Shown: in pieces, positions 25,001 through 33,446 of the stretch | Layout: each line of letters begins with the position of its first letter | Numbering within the stretch: the stretch's first letter is position 1 | Assembly: GCA_040218875.1 (NCBI GenBank) | Contig: JAVJQP010000021.1 | Reading direction: 5' to 3' (one strand) | Origin: Coleofasciculus sp937127375 | Lineage (GTDB): Bacteria; Cyanobacteriota; Cyanobacteriia; Cyanobacteriales; Coleofasciculaceae | Length of the DNA: 64,000 bases | Notes under the pieces: model-generated | What the model saw: only the letters and a program-made list of their open reading frames with translations | Databases searched by the model: none | What the model was told of the DNA's origin: nothing | Position numbers and translations under genes: made by a program

Positions 25001-26380
25001 AGTCAGGGCACTGTAGGCATTGAGCCGCCCACCTGTAACGGTTTTTCCTTGTAATGCTGGAATTGGGTCAACAGTTGCCAGGATACGATCCTTGACCTGT
25101 TGGGCTGTTAATGTCGGGTCGTCAGACCAAATTAAACTGGCAACACCCGCTACGTGAGGGCTTGCCATGGAAGTCCCACTTGCAAAGCCGTATGCACCCC
25201 CAGGAATTGTACTGTATACGGAAGAGCCTGGTGCGCCTAGGTCTACGGATGTTGATCCGAAACTAGAAAAACTAGACAGTTGATCGTCATCGTCGGTGGC
25301 AGCGACGGAAATAATGTTATCTAGGTTATAACTGGCAGGGTAATGGGGGGAAATGTCGGTATTTCCACCAGTATTCCCCGCCGCCGCGATAAATAACTGG
25401 TTTGCAGCACCCGCCGCCGCGATCGCATCATACAGAGCCTGAGAATAAGGACCTCCCCCCCAACTATTATTGGTCAGGTTAACGTTGACTCCATATACCT
25501 GCTTCATCATCGTTGCATATTCTAAACCCTCAATAGCATCAAAGGTATAGATACCGTATGTATCTCCAATTTTGAGGGTCATAATTTGGGCGTTCCAATT
25601 GACACCCGCTACGCCAATGCCATTATCTCCTTCAGCACCTATTGTTCCTCCTACGTGAGTGCCATGTCCGACATTATCTTCAGGGTTAGGATCATCAAAA
25701 GCAAAGTCATAGCCGTGGACATCATCAACGTACCCATTGCCATCATCATCAATCCCATTCCCTGGAATTTCTCCTGGATTTGTCCAAAGATTATCGTTCA
25801 GATCTGGATGGGTATAATCCAAGCCAGAATCCATCAAACCAACCACCACATTACTGTTTCCGGTCTGGATATCCCAGGCTTCTGGAGCATCAATGTCGGC
25901 ATCAGAAGTACCGCCTGTTTGTCCAGTATTGTTTAGCCCCCAAAGTTGATCAAAACTAGAATCATTGGGAATAGTTGCATTGAAACTGTGGATATAGTTC
26001 GGTTCAATATATTTAAAGGCGGGATCGTTCCCATAAAGGGCAATGGCTTCAGCGACGCTCATCCCTTGGATTTGCCAACGCTCAATTCCCAAGCTTTGAG
26101 TTGACTCTATTACCTTGGCTCCCAGGCTAGTTTTGAGAGCGCTAATTTGATTCGTGGAAGTCTGTTGTTGGGGTCGAACAACTAGCTCACCGGCGGCGTA
26201 GTGTGTTCCTTCTACACCCATTGTGCTAGATAGTTCTTGCACTAAGGCTTGGAATTCAGGTGACTCCATCTCTCGCTTGGACGCAACGGCTACCTGATTC
26301 GTACTCTCACCTTCTACGTCTACTGAGCCATTGAGTTCAATTTGGCTGTTTTCATCAAACAAATCATCGTTAACTGACAT
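22076..26380 (-). CDS. Secreted subtilisin-family serine protease with RTX calcium-binding repeats
   Basis: 1434 residues. An N-terminal pro-region holds a fervidolysin-like segment (residues 60-130). The S8 catalytic domain (about 140-460) has D184 (GLMDSGLDYTHP), H239 (GHGTHVGG), the oxyanion N336 (AAAGN) and S404 (GTSMASPHVAG). Two tandem about 150-residue jelly-roll-like domains follow, each starting DDFDPDIDNSQWSTITNGTA. Then an SdrD-B-like domain (GSKWNDFNGDGKQDANEPGL), a beta-rich domain, about 15 GGxGxDxL/N RTX nonapeptide groups, and a C-terminal region like type I secretion signals. There is no Sec signal peptide, consistent with a T1SS substrate. No transporter is adjacent. It probably digests extracellular protein in a calcium-dependent form. 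Confidence 0.9.
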   Translation of the reverse strand: MSVNDDLFDENSQIELNGSVDVEGESTNQVAVASKREMESPEFQALVQELSSTMGVEGTHYAAGELVVRPQQQTSTNQISALKTSLGAKVIESTQSLGIERWQIQGMSVAEAIALYGNDPAFKYIEPNYIHSFNATIPNDSSFDQLWGLNNTGQTGGTSDADIDAPEAWDIQTGNSNVVVGLMDSGLDYTHPDLNDNLWTNPGEIPGNGIDDDGNGYVDDVHGYDFAFDDPNPEDNVGHGTHVGGTIGAEGDNGIGVAGVNWNAQIMTLKIGDTYGIYTFDAIEGLEYATMMKQVYGVNVNLTNNSWGGGPYSQALYDAIAAAGAANQLFIAAAGNTGGNTDISPHYPASYNLDNIISVAATDDDDQLSSFSSFGSTSVDLGAPGSSVYSTIPGGAYGFASGTSMASPHVAGVASLIWSDDPTLTAQQVKDRILATVDPIPALQGKTVTGGRLNAYSALTGSTPPAVLPVIFDDFDPDIDNSQWSTITNGTANSNFVGSDGNSLWFNGGSPGGNSRFAITNLVDVANGGTITFDLIFGDNFNGGENADPGEDVVLEYSTNGGSTWNQFGLYDTEAFTTWTTLTETIPTAAQTSSTNFRWRQIAHSGNNFDNWAIDNVTVGPPILNSVVDDFDPDIDNSQWSTITNGTANSNFVGSDGNSLWFNGGASGGNSRFATTNFVDVSSGGTVFFDIIFGNGSNGGENADPGEDVVLEYSINGGTSWTQLGLYDTEDFTSWTTLTETVPTAAQTSSTSFRWRQVNHSGNGFDNWAIDNVFVGVPQPGEISGSKWNDFNGDGKQDANEPGLAGWTIYLDDNQNGQLDPGETSTKTDINGDYTFTNLNPGTYTVAEVLKPGWEQTFPSFNGGFETGSFDPWQTTGNTTIETASFGSGPTEGTNQALLTNGGASVSDTQLETFLGLTSGSLDGLGNGNATVGSAIKQTVTVSAGTQLSFDWNFLTNEATPTSFNDFGFVSIVSNTLDTLANTNSSFGFSPTIFDEETGFDTFSYTFQTAGTFTLGIGVVDVGDTVVDSGLLVDNLSFTGNSFPIGGSQKVTLGSGDIVTNIDFGNQKIPPQTLFGTNGNDVFTITDSPVIVFALGGHDQVDGSASAGGNQFYGGKGNDTLIGNSYDQLFGEAGNDLLDVSNGAGNNLLDGGKGKDELLANFNDQLFGGKGHDTLDASNGGGNNLLDGGKGNDVLLAGSNDHLLGGKGDDILDVSGGGSHNVLDGGKGDDILNAINGGGNNLLDGGKGDDNLFAGSNDQLLGGDGDDILNASVGTGNNSLDGGKGDDNLLAGFNDQLSGGDGDDILNASFGSGNNSLDGGKGDDILIAGFNDQLSGGDGDDLLFGGDGGSTMTGGNGDEQFWIVNGFAPSAAHTITDFELEIDRIGIRGLGITFQQLDLIQDGNDTRISAFNTDLAILSGIQASALNSSDFILA

Positions 26381-27353
26381 AGTTTCCGCTTTCGGGCGTC
26401 AGCCCTTAAAAATTAACCTGAATTTAACCTTACTTATGTAGCCGTAAGGTTAGGACATCGATGTCTAGTTGATGAGTATAGAAGTTTCTTTGCCGGAAAT
26501 CTAAATAGTTAACAAAACTTATGAATATCCACATAACCAACTGTGCCAGCCGACATTGAAACCCCTATAGGACTAACGCAATCAGGTTAATTTAGCCAAG
26601 GGTGACTTCATCGGATTGGGTATTAATCGAGCGCTCAAAGGATAAAAAAATGATTAGCTGGTGGGGGGATTATTTAGTTGTCTGTGTCAATCTGTGTCTC
26701 TTAGGATTTACTGTTCTAGAAAGTCCTATCCCCTCTGTGTCATCTGTGTTTTTGTCAAGACTTAGTAATGATTTTTATCGAAACTTTAACAAAATACATG
26801 CGTCCAAGGAAACATGGGGAATGAGACGAAAACCAAACATTATACAAAGTGTTACGAAGATTCAAGGGGTTGAGCTGTCTCAAAATTAATTTTGCCCGAA
26901 AAATACCCACCATAGATAATATACCTGAAAATCGCACACTAATCTCACAATTGCTGCAACCCTTGAAAATTCGTAGATAATTCCGGAAAACGGGTCAAAA
27001 ATGAGCAATTATGACGCTTTGTTGAGATGGAAGCATGATTTAAAAATTTAAACCGTTCTGGTGGAAAGAATAGTTTAAATTATCATAGATTGACAAATTT
27101 AGCCGAAACGATATGGAGTCAAGCTAAAGATCATGTCAGTAGCGCAGGATACAGAAAGAGTCAAGGGGTATGTCGTGAATCGTGGTATCAAAAGAAGTGC
27201 GATCGCTCGCTGTGCCGGATCGGATTCGTCTAACGTCCACTATTAATCAAGTACCCGATTCTGTGATTAGAGAATGAAGCGAAGCGAAATGAAGAATATC
27301 TCCAGATACTGATGCTTATTCCGACGCTTGTTACTGGCTAACACTTCGCGTTA
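26381..27353. other. Long region without a convincing gene
   Basis: About 970 bp, AT-rich near the protease start (its promoter and leader). It contains a tandem-like CTGTGTCA/TCTGTGT stretch near 26680-26755 and an open frame of 37 codons at 27134 (MSVAQDTERVKGYVVNRGIK) that I do not recognise. The 95-codon frame at 26602 has no family-like features. Confidence 0.4.
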
Positions 27354-27476
27354 CGCTACTGGATTGACACAGCTAAAATGATGGAAGAGACTTGACGATT
27401 GAACGCGCACAACCTGCGCCCCTACAGTTTCCGGGCTAATGGTTAATTGCTCAAATAAGGTGTGCCGAGCCACTAC
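27354..27476. mobile_element. MITE-like element, family 2 (ends GTAGTGGCGTGGCACA), copy 1
   Basis: Starts CTACTGGATTGACACAGCTA and ends GGTGTGCCGAGCCACTAC, imperfect inverted ends. The middle has GCGCACAACCTGCGCCCCTA. Other copies lie at 35436-35545 and 61365-61471. Confidence 0.65.
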
Positions 27477-27478
27477 TA

Positions 27479-27559
27479 ACATGACACAGCTAAAATGGTG
27501 GAGTGGATTCTACCGTTAAATCGGGCGCACGCCATGCGCCCCTACAGTTTATGCACTAC
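27479..27559. mobile_element. MITE-like element, family 2, shortened copy 2
   Basis: ACATGACACAGCTAAAATGG to TATGCACTAC. It lacks the distal inverted arm, follows copy 1 directly, and covers the start region of the next gene. Confidence 0.55.
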
Positions 27560-29029
27560 TCATCTTTATTGGTATTACTATCCTTATCCCTATCGTTCCC
27601 GCTACTTTCGCCTTCAACGGCAAATGCTCAAGAGACAACAGCACAATCTAGCTTTGCCCAAGGATTTTGGCGTCCCGCCGAACGATTGGTGCAAGAACAA
27701 CTGAATTTGATTAATCGGATTGAGCGAGCATACTACAGTCCGAATGTATATCAAGTAGAAGCGACGCGATCGCAACTTTTCTTACATCTGGGCAAAGTGG
27801 AACGCTTCTTGAATAGTCAGTATCGAATTCCCCAGTTTCTCTGTAATAATGGAACGCCTGATCCCAATGTTCCTGCACCGTTAACCTTACCCCAGCGACA
27901 GGTGTACTGCACTCTTTATGTATCTACCCAAAAGCTGGAACCAATGGTTGATCTGTTAGATATGCGGTTACCGATGCTAGCTGGGTTAGCTGCACCCAGT
28001 ACCGTACCCGATGAACAACGCCTGGGTTTACGGCTGAATTTAGCCACACCACTTCGTCCTGAATTTGCACCTGTACCCGACTTCCCAGAACCGGAACCGC
28101 CTGTCTTGGGTATGCCGACAAAGCGCCCCCTTACAGACTATCAGAGACAGCCGTTACAACCTGCGATCGCGCCTCCGGAAGCTGTCACCCAAACTCTTTT
28201 AGCCACACGGGAACAACTATTACCCACATTACCAGCGTTTCCCGACTCTGCTCGTATAGTTGATCCTGGTGTTTACTCAGTAATTCCTACCCAAAGCACT
28301 TTGGGTCTTTTGCCCTTAGAACCCCAGCGATATGCCGAGTTTCTTGACCAACCCAACACCGGAATTGCCCGTATCTTTCTCGCCGAAAGCTATCAACCCG
28401 ATCCCAATAAGCTGCGAAACCGCCTGCAATCTCCCCTCCCCCAACCGTTTCCCTTAACGACTGGAGAAGAACCTGCTACGGATTACGTTCCCAGCTTGGC
28501 GTTGGAAATTGAAAATGGAAACTTCACCATTCCTTTGCAGGGGCTAGATTATGGTTTTATCGTCAATTTGGGTGATGTTTCTTTAGACGAAATCAACGCC
28601 AATCTAAACACAATTTCTACGCTTACACCCGAACAACGGGATTTATTCCTAAATTATCGTCCACCCAATGAAGTAGAAGCCTTACAAATAGACCAACGGC
28701 GCTTTTATACAGGTAAAGATGGGATTGGGTTTGTCCCGCCTTTAAGCCCACCGGCGGCTATCGGTTCAGAGGTAAAATTAAATAATACGTATTTGGTTCG
28801 ATTAATTCAATTCCAGTTACCCGAAGCTGTACTGGAAGGAGAACCAATTTCCCGGGCGCAGCGCCGTTATCTACCAGAAATACTCAACACACCCAGCAGC
28901 GATGTGATTGTGGCGTTTCAACCCGTTCACCAGCGTTTAGATGGGAGTTATACCGTGCTGTGGCGTTTACTGTATCGGTTTAGTGATCCCCAAATTGAAA
29001 ATTTAGCCGAATATGTTGATTTAGAGTAG
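27551..29029 (+). CDS. Secreted protein of unknown function
   Basis: 492 residues from ATG 27551. The N-terminus MHYSSLLVLLSLSLSFPLLS, then PSTANAQE, is a clear Sec signal peptide with an ANA cleavage site. The frame is open further upstream, but those codons (16) come from the MITE-like repeat, so I chose the internal ATG. The mature protein is proline-rich in the middle (residues about 175-250) with a C-terminal half rich in beta-like segments (FIVNLGDVSLDEINANLNTI). I recognise no catalytic motif. It is transcribed alone, and a hairpin cluster follows the stop. I infer a periplasmic or cell-surface location. Confidence 0.65.
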   Translation: MHYSSLLVLLSLSLSFPLLSPSTANAQETTAQSSFAQGFWRPAERLVQEQLNLINRIERAYYSPNVYQVEATRSQLFLHLGKVERFLNSQYRIPQFLCNNGTPDPNVPAPLTLPQRQVYCTLYVSTQKLEPMVDLLDMRLPMLAGLAAPSTVPDEQRLGLRLNLATPLRPEFAPVPDFPEPEPPVLGMPTKRPLTDYQRQPLQPAIAPPEAVTQTLLATREQLLPTLPAFPDSARIVDPGVYSVIPTQSTLGLLPLEPQRYAEFLDQPNTGIARIFLAESYQPDPNKLRNRLQSPLPQPFPLTTGEEPATDYVPSLALEIENGNFTIPLQGLDYGFIVNLGDVSLDEINANLNTISTLTPEQRDLFLNYRPPNEVEALQIDQRRFYTGKDGIGFVPPLSPPAAIGSEVKLNNTYLVRLIQFQLPEAVLEGEPISRAQRRYLPEILNTPSSDVIVAFQPVHQRLDGSYTVLWRLLYRFSDPQIENLAEYVDLE

Positions 29030-29327
29030 GGGCTTGGTTCCCAAGCCCTTACTTGGTTCCCAAGCCCTTACTTGGTTCCCTTGGTGACCAAGCCCCTACG
29101 AATGCCCGGTATATAATGGCAAACGCGATCGCACTCCCTCTGCTCCCAGACGTTCCACGCCTTACGTCTCTACAACCCCTTGACGGAGCGTGCGCCCCTA
29201 GGATACGGGTTAATTTGGCTCTGGGAATAATTAATTGTATCTGAATCAATGTTTAATCCTTATCGTCATCAACAACAGTCAAGTATTCCCTCCAAACCGG
29301 GTTAAGAGTGAGGATGACAACGCCATA
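29030..29327. other. Intergenic region with GGGGCTTGGTTCCCAAGCCC hairpin repeats
   Basis: At 29030-29098 three copies of CTTGGTTCCCAAGCCCTTA are arranged so that GGGGCTTGG and CCAAGCCCC close a hairpin; this is probably a terminator for the secreted-protein gene. The remainder (29100-29327) has a HIP1 site and no gene. Confidence 0.6.
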
Positions 29328-30293
29328 TCAACCTTTCACCCTTCTCGGAGCCGGTTTCTTGACCGATGTCCTAGAGGGGTGTTCAGAACCTACCGATGTT
29401 TTTACGCTAGCTGGTAACTCGGAAGACTGAAAGCTTAGAACCTTGGCACACGCCAGCAGCTTGGTTTCAGTAGGCACTTTAAGCTTTGACGCTAACTTGA
29501 AGAACTCAAGCGTTTTAATGAAGCTAAACGTGGGATCTGGAAGATAGACAACCTGTCCAGAACGAATGGTTATCCCCTGGCGACTGGATGACTGAAAGGC
29601 ATGATGGAGATTATGCCAGCCTTCACCCAGAGTTAGAAAGGCTACTAACTTATTATTGCGACTGAGATCATCAGTGATAAAAGGTTGTTCCCCCACAATA
29701 TGGCAAAGGGAGTTGACGGTTTGCACGCCATGAAACAGCAGCGTTGTGCTGAGAAAAAAAGCACCCAGATATTCAACACCACCGATGAAATAAGAAATCA
29801 CTCCCAGTGCTACTAGAGGGATAAAGTGCAAACGATCAATCACCTTTAAAACAGTATCACTCTCAACATCGGCAGGTAGCTTGTCAGGAAAAAAGCGGGG
29901 AGATAATAGCCAACCTCCTTGAGACCAATAGAATCCTCCGATCCCTTGAACGGGTGTATAGGGGGAATGGGGATCGAGATCTTGATCGACATGCTTATGA
30001 TGGGCTATATGGTGCGCTTTCCACCAACTTGGACCCATCTGTCCCGCCGATGCTCCCACAATACTTCCCAGCCATAGAACTGGAGCAGGAGCCTGATAGC
30101 TTTTGTGGGTGAGTAGTCGATGGTAGATGCCGGTTGTTGCCAGCATACGGATGACATATAAAAATATGATCCATAGGCAAGCGCCCCACGATAAACCCGT
30201 GATTAAAACAAGTAACGATCCGATATGGCTAAAGATAATCAGCGTTGGACCGATTAGATAAGAAATAATTGTCAGTGGAGAATACTGTTTCAT
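29328..30293 (-). CDS. Membrane fatty acid desaturase
   Basis: 321 residues. The three histidine boxes of the acyl-lipid/acyl-CoA desaturase family are present: HRLLTH (about 58-63), HHIAHH (about 94-99) and HNLHH (about 228-232). They ligate the di-iron centre on the cytosolic face. Hydrophobic spans lie around residues 8-50, 70-90 and 155-195. It belongs to the delta-9 (DesC/stearoyl-CoA) class. The C-terminal 60 residues are polar and extended compared with DesC at 30612. It is co-directional with desC but separated by 318 bp, so probably has its own promoter. Regiospecificity cannot be read from sequence. Confidence 0.85.
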   Translation of the reverse strand: MKQYSPLTIISYLIGPTLIIFSHIGSLLVLITGLSWGACLWIIFLYVIRMLATTGIYHRLLTHKSYQAPAPVLWLGSIVGASAGQMGPSWWKAHHIAHHKHVDQDLDPHSPYTPVQGIGGFYWSQGGWLLSPRFFPDKLPADVESDTVLKVIDRLHFIPLVALGVISYFIGGVEYLGAFFLSTTLLFHGVQTVNSLCHIVGEQPFITDDLSRNNKLVAFLTLGEGWHNLHHAFQSSSRQGITIRSGQVVYLPDPTFSFIKTLEFFKLASKLKVPTETKLLACAKVLSFQSSELPASVKTSVGSEHPSRTSVKKPAPRRVKG

Positions 30294-30611
30294 TTTGTTA
30301 TATTGTCATAAAATGATGGTGGAATAAGCCGTTAATGAAACCTGCCCCTAGTTTCCTTTTCCTATTACCGAAAAACTCCTCTGACCTACAAAACAACCAC
30401 ATAACCTACCCTTGTCAAGTCATGCGGTTCAATGTAACTACTGAATACTAAGTTCAATTATTAATTGAGTTAGCATCAAGCTATCTTCAAATTGAAAATC
30501 TAAAGTAGAACAATACCTACGTTGGCTAACTCTTCAAAAAATCTGATGAAAACAAACTTTTGACCCTTCGCGACACTCAAGGGCATACTTTTAAACTCCC
30601 CAAGAGTGTTA
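30294..30611. other. Intergenic region between two desaturase genes
   Basis: AT-rich, 318 bp. It should contain the promoter of the downstream desaturase. No repeat element or small gene seen. Confidence 0.5.
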
Positions 30612-31460
30612 CTAGGCTGCCTTTTTGGGTGGTAGGACAACTTTCTTCGCTAAACCCACTCCTTGCAGCAGTTGAATTGCCCACCATGTCATATCGATTT
30701 CCCACCATTTACGTCCAGCCGGAGCAACATTGGGATGAGCGTGGTGATTGTTGTGCCAACCTTCTCCGTAGGTTAAGATTGCTGCCCACCAGAGATTTCG
30801 AGACCCATCATTAACTTCATAAGTTTGATAACCACGCAAGTGAGTGGCAGAATTAATCAACCAGGTGCTGTGCCACAGTACGACAGCTCGGACAAAGACA
30901 CCCCAGAATACAAATTGCCATCCCCCGATTACGTAAAGCAATAGACCCAGAGGAAGTTGTAACAATAAGAAATAGCGATCTAACCAGCGATAATAAGGGT
31001 CTCTTGACATATCGGGAGCATTTTTCTGATACACTTCGTAATCAAAAAAGTCGGGCTTATGATAGAACAGCCAAAGCATGTGACTCCACCAAAATCCATA
31101 CCGTGCTGAGTAAGGGTCTTTGTTGGCATCTTCTGGATGAGCATGGTGCTGACGGTGTCCTGCTACCCAGAAGATTGGTCCTCCTTGTAGAGCTAAAGCC
31201 CCGATGGTGGTCAGGATATATTCTAACCACTTAGGCACTTGAAAACTCCGATGGGTCAAAAGCCGATGATAGGCTAAACAAATGCCAATGCTGCCAAAAA
31301 GCCAATGGAGAAATATCATTACTCCCAAGGCTGACCATGAAAAAAACCAGGGTGCCATCAGTGCTAAGGCGTGAATCGTGCCAAAAAATAGCAGACTGGG
31401 CCAATGGAAGGGTAAGTTAGTGCGACTTTGAGGAGGCACTGAGATTGAATGATTAGTCAT
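30612..31460 (-). CDS. desC: Delta-9 acyl-lipid desaturase
   Basis: 282 residues, the normal DesC length. Introduces the first double bond of membrane fatty acids. Histidine boxes are HRLLTH, HRQHHAHPED and HNNHHAHP, and GEGWHNNHH is the DesC-type third box. Four hydrophobic spans flank the boxes (SLLFFGTIHALALMAPWFF, LGVMIFLHWLFGSIGICLAY and two central ones). The gene is divergent from a TetR-recombinase regulator, with two identical 17-bp palindromes between them, the first lying 27 bp before this start. I infer that the regulator controls desC. Cold induction is usual for the family but not visible here. Confidence 0.9.
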   Translation of the reverse strand: MTNHSISVPPQSRTNLPFHWPSLLFFGTIHALALMAPWFFSWSALGVMIFLHWLFGSIGICLAYHRLLTHRSFQVPKWLEYILTTIGALALQGGPIFWVAGHRQHHAHPEDANKDPYSARYGFWWSHMLWLFYHKPDFFDYEVYQKNAPDMSRDPYYRWLDRYFLLLQLPLGLLLYVIGGWQFVFWGVFVRAVVLWHSTWLINSATHLRGYQTYEVNDGSRNLWWAAILTYGEGWHNNHHAHPNVAPAGRKWWEIDMTWWAIQLLQGVGLAKKVVLPPKKAA

Positions 31461-31486
31461 GAGAATCGTTACAGTAGGAATTGAGG

Positions 31487-31503
31487 TGCAAGTGTTACTT
31501 ACA
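31487..31503. promoter_or_regulatory. Operator-like palindrome, site 1
   Basis: TGCAAGTGTTACTTACA: palindromic around GTT (TG.AAGT / ACTT.CA) apart from one mismatched pair. Exact duplicate of site 2. A likely binding site for the divergent TetR-type protein. Confidence 0.7.
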
Positions 31504-31538
31504 CTTCTATCATCAGCTTAACGATTTATCCATCAAAA

Positions 31539-31555
31539 TGCAAGTGTTACTTACA
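31539..31555. promoter_or_regulatory. Operator-like palindrome, site 2
   Basis: Second exact copy of TGCAAGTGTTACTTACA, 52 bp (five helical turns) from site 1 and 10 bp before the regulator's ATG, consistent with autorepression. Confidence 0.7.
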
Positions 31556-31565
31556 TTACTAAACT

Positions 31566-32873
31566 ATGTCTCGTACCAGTTCTACAACACGAGCGCGTTT
31601 GATTCAAGCAGCGCTTGAGTTGTTTACCGTTCAGGGGGTTACGGAGACGACCACACGTCAGATTGCTGAATTAGCCCAGGTTAATGAAGTCACACTGTTC
31701 CGTCACTTTGGGAATAAACAAGGATTACTCTTAGCCGTGATCGAAGACTCTGGGGTGTTTACCCGTCTGGGCGAATCACTCAGATCTCAAGTCGATCAGA
31801 CAACGACGTTTGAGCAGGCGCTGATTAACTATGGACGCGATCGCCTTCAGGTTCTCACGCAAATGCCAGAGTTACTGCGCTCTGTGGTGGGGGAGTCGGG
31901 AAAATATACGGTTGAGCATCGTCAGGCGTTAGGAGAAGGGGTTACTCAAGCCAACCTGGACTTTGCTGATTATCTTACCACCGTGATTCAACGCGATCGC
32001 TTATCATTGCGATTGTCGGCGGAAAAATTAGCCAGCTTGGTTAATGTGATGTTATTCGGGTATCTGGTGATTGAACTAACTAGCGAGTTCCACCAGCTTT
32101 GGCAAAGTCAGGAGGAGTTTTTGCAAAGTTTGGTCGAACTCATCTTACACGGAGCTTTTGCAGACGGAGAGCTACAGAGACGGGAAGAGACACAGAGACG
32201 GGAAGAGGTGGAGGAAGAGCCGGGAAGCGGCGACACAGGGAAGACAGTGCGCCAGCCTGTCCCCGATTCTTCACTGAATGCGCCTTCTCCGGTGATCTTC
32301 TCTGAGACTGTAGCCGATTTACCCGCATCGTTAGTTCACGAAATTTTGCAACAAGCGAAAAAAAGCGGATTACGGGATTATGCTCTTGCCTATATCCTCT
32401 TTGGTGCGGGGTTGCGGATAGAAGAAATTACTGCCTTAGAGCGATCGCACCAAATTAGTGACGCCCACAGACATTTGTTGCAAGTGACTCACGGTAACGT
32501 GCGCCAAGTCCCTGTCAATCAGTGGATTATGGGCAAGCGCTATGGTTCTTACACCCGCAATCCCTTAAACCAATGGCTCAAAAGTCGTAAAGATGATCGC
32601 TCACCTATGTTTGTCAATGAAGCCTTAGAACGGATGTCTGTGCCAGAATTAAGAGCCGCATGGCGTAACTTTACCGCTAAGTTGGAAACGCCATCTCCCT
32701 CAATTGAGCAAGCGCGACAGACTTGGTGTGTGGAACTGTTAATGCGAGGAATGAATGTGGAGGATTTGAGTATTTTAAGCGGTTTGGATGTGAAACAATT
32801 AGAACCTTATGTGCGTCGGTCAAGGGAAAAAACGGCATTGGAGCGGGCGATTCGTTTAGATCAAAAACCTTGA
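31566..32873 (+). CDS. TetR-family regulator fused to a degenerate tyrosine-recombinase domain
   Basis: 435 residues. Residues 8-55 form a TetR helix-turn-helix (ALELFTVQGVTETTTRQIAE, then VNEVTLFRHFGNKQGLL), followed by a helical ligand domain to about 198. A charged linker (GELQRREETQRREEVEEEPG) leads to residues 250-430, which resemble a tyrosine recombinase. YILFGAGLRIEEITALE matches box I (Arg), GNVRQVPVNQWI the beta-hairpin, and ARQTWCVELLMRGMNVEDLS with EPYVRRS box II plus the Tyr. The first His of HxxR and the LGH box are missing, so strand exchange is doubtful; it may serve in DNA binding or multimerisation. It is divergent from desC, with paired operators between them. Confidence 0.75.
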   Translation: MSRTSSTTRARLIQAALELFTVQGVTETTTRQIAELAQVNEVTLFRHFGNKQGLLLAVIEDSGVFTRLGESLRSQVDQTTTFEQALINYGRDRLQVLTQMPELLRSVVGESGKYTVEHRQALGEGVTQANLDFADYLTTVIQRDRLSLRLSAEKLASLVNVMLFGYLVIELTSEFHQLWQSQEEFLQSLVELILHGAFADGELQRREETQRREEVEEEPGSGDTGKTVRQPVPDSSLNAPSPVIFSETVADLPASLVHEILQQAKKSGLRDYALAYILFGAGLRIEEITALERSHQISDAHRHLLQVTHGNVRQVPVNQWIMGKRYGSYTRNPLNQWLKSRKDDRSPMFVNEALERMSVPELRAAWRNFTAKLETPSPSIEQARQTWCVELLMRGMNVEDLSILSGLDVKQLEPYVRRSREKTALERAIRLDQKP

Positions 32874-33291
32874 GTAGGGATTGCTGAATATGTATTATAG
32901 TGAGGATAGGGAACAGGGAACAGGGAACAGGAAACAGTTGTAGTGCGAGCGAGACGCTCGCGATTTTGCATGTTTTTATTTATCAAGGTAAATTGGCTTG
33001 CACTCAATGAACCTTTAATTGTCCTTAAATCTATTAAAAATGGCATGAATAATACAGTTATACTCAATTCTTTTGAACAGGCGCTATAGCAGTAGACACA
33101 TCGATTAGGACTTTCGGCATCATTGTAGAGACGTTGCATGCAACGTCTCTACATAAATGATGTGTCCTAACCACTATGGCGGTTGCTATAGCCCTACGCT
33201 AGGCGTGTATTTACACATTAGAAATGGAGGCTTTATCAGGAGTGCCTTAGAACATTTATACTGTAACCACGCGAGAGCGTACTGCTATATA
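32874..33291. other. Intergenic region with heptads and palindrome
   Basis: Holds a short GGAACAG heptad run (32908-32935), AGTGCGAGCGAGACGCTCGC near 32942 and, at 33124-33153, an identical copy of the 30-bp TGTAGAGACGTTGCA palindrome. No gene seen before the antitoxin remnant. Confidence 0.6.
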
Positions 33292-33446
33292 ATTAAAAAA
33301 ATCCGCGACTTACCTCCTGGAAAACTTGAAGAAGTAGCCGATTTGGACGCAGCGAACAGCATCGGATGATGGTTCGATAATCCACTAAACTTTCGGATAA
33401 GACATTTGCCAAGGTCTGGAATAATCCAGATGATGCTAACTCCTAG
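33292..33446 (+). pseudogene. Remnant of a DUF2281-like antitoxin
   Basis: KKIRDLPPGKLEEVADLD matches the N-terminus of small cyanobacterial antitoxins of the IxxLPPEKLxEVxDF type. After a frame change, LSDKTFAKVWNNPDDANS resembles the C-terminus of such antitoxins (FAKxWxNPEDA). The middle is lost. The end overlaps the lysC stop on the other strand. No partner toxin is present. Confidence 0.5.

Noticed and set aside
22326..25936. Open frames on the plus strand and alternative minus frames inside the protease gene
   Set aside because: Shadows of the RTX and jelly-roll repeats; proline/serine-rich strings with no family features.
26602..26889. 95-codon frame upstream of the secreted-protein gene
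   Set aside because: Spans a CTGTGTC repeat and AT-rich sequence; nothing protein-like beyond a chance hydrophobic run.
31566..32873. TetR-recombinase protein as an active integrase
   Set aside because: The catalytic His of HxxR and the LGH box are absent and no attachment-site duplication is seen, so I describe it as a regulator.
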